Shown here piece after piece: positions 5,514 through 5,737 of a DNA stretch of 5,737 nt. A model generated the notes under the pieces. The model was given only the letters and a program-made list of their open reading frames with translations, searched no databases and was not told the origin of the DNA. The stretch spans positions 1 to 5,737 of the forward strand of contig JAIRZX010000710.1 of assembly GCA_031267005.1 (NCBI GenBank). The letters are read 5' to 3'. Made by a program: the position numbers and the translations under genes. Each line of letters begins with the position of its first letter. Positions within the stretch are counted from its first letter, which is position 1. The stretch is from Deltaproteobacteria bacterium (GTDB lineage Bacteria > Desulfobacterota > Desulfarculia > Adiutricales > Adiutricaceae).

Positions 5514-5539
5514 ATCCGAAACGGCGGCTTCGCCCGCGG
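5497..5539 (+). terminator. Inverted repeat across the prmC stop codon
   Basis: CCGCGG (5497-5502) plus CGAAGCCG (5503-5510) pair with CGGCTTCG (5525-5532) plus CCGCGG (5534-5539), with one bulged C. The 14-bp stem encloses the TAA stop and a 14-base loop. No T run follows, so this may be a hairpin stabilising the mRNA end or a Rho-associated end rather than a standard terminator. Confidence 0.5.
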
Positions 5540-5652
5540 CGAGGCCGTCCCCTCCTCTCCCGGCTTCGTTATTAAAAGGCTTCCCTCCAAGACCGCTTCA
5601 CGGTTACGAGAGCCTCCGGCAAGACGGCGCCCCGTCCCGCCCCCGGCCCCCT

Positions 5653-5676
5653 CGTGGGGAAGGTACCCCCCCCACG
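5653..5676. repeat. Short inverted repeat near right end
   Basis: CGTGGGG (5653-5659) is complementary to CCCCACG (5670-5676) around a ten-base loop. It lies in the gene-free stretch 5514-5737, which also has runs of 8 C (5666-5673), 10 C (5692-5701) and 10 G (5728-5737). No T run follows. I see no gene in this stretch. Confidence 0.35.
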
Positions 5677-5737
5677 GCCGTCTGGCGCCCTCCCCCCCCC
5701 CGGCGCGGCCCTAGAGCCCGAACGCGCGGGGGGGGGG

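Overview
The window looks like a bacterial chromosome of high GC content. Coding DNA favours G or C at third codon positions. Three genes are recognised with confidence, all on the plus strand: rpmE (ribosomal protein bL31), prfA (peptide chain release factor 1) and prmC (the methyltransferase that modifies release factors). The rpmE-prfA-prmC order is a common bacterial translation cluster. The bL31 sequence resembles proteobacterial/Desulfobacterota forms, but one short protein cannot fix the phylum, so taxonomy is left open.

Layout. Positions 1-1263 are the 3' part of an open frame that runs off the left edge. It has a long Ala/Pro/Ser-rich stretch followed by a region resembling ISKra4-like DDE transposases, with some expected catalytic-site positions apparently changed. 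Positions 1264-2433 are about 1.2 kb with no convincing gene. This stretch holds an 11-bp period repeat, a nested hairpin, two diverged copies of a 56-bp direct repeat and a 33-bp x 4 minisatellite, and it ends in a terminator-like hairpin. A sigma70-type promoter embedded in a long inverted repeat follows (2434-2470). It leads into a structured 5' leader and rpmE (2603-2857). Positions 2858-3525 are again gene-free. They contain two consecutive hairpins, a hairpin plus T8 terminator, and a 29-bp minisatellite. prfA (3526-4611) and prmC (4611-5513) overlap by one base. A 14-bp inverted repeat spans the prmC stop codon. The last 224 bases are gene-free and rich in homopolymer runs.

How the genes work together. 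RF1 reads UAA/UAG stop codons and triggers release of the finished protein. PrmC methylates the glutamine of the RF1 GGQ motif, which is present here at Gln239, so enzyme and substrate are made from overlapping genes. bL31 is a zinc-type component of the large ribosomal subunit. Its transcription probably starts at the palindromic promoter and may end at the T8 terminator, which would make it separate from prfA-prmC.

The most unusual material is outside the genes: long, repeat-filled, pyrimidine-biased spacers around housekeeping genes, a repeated 56-bp element, a promoter inside an inverted repeat, and a transposase-related protein that may no longer be a working transposase. No complete new biological system is demonstrated in this window.
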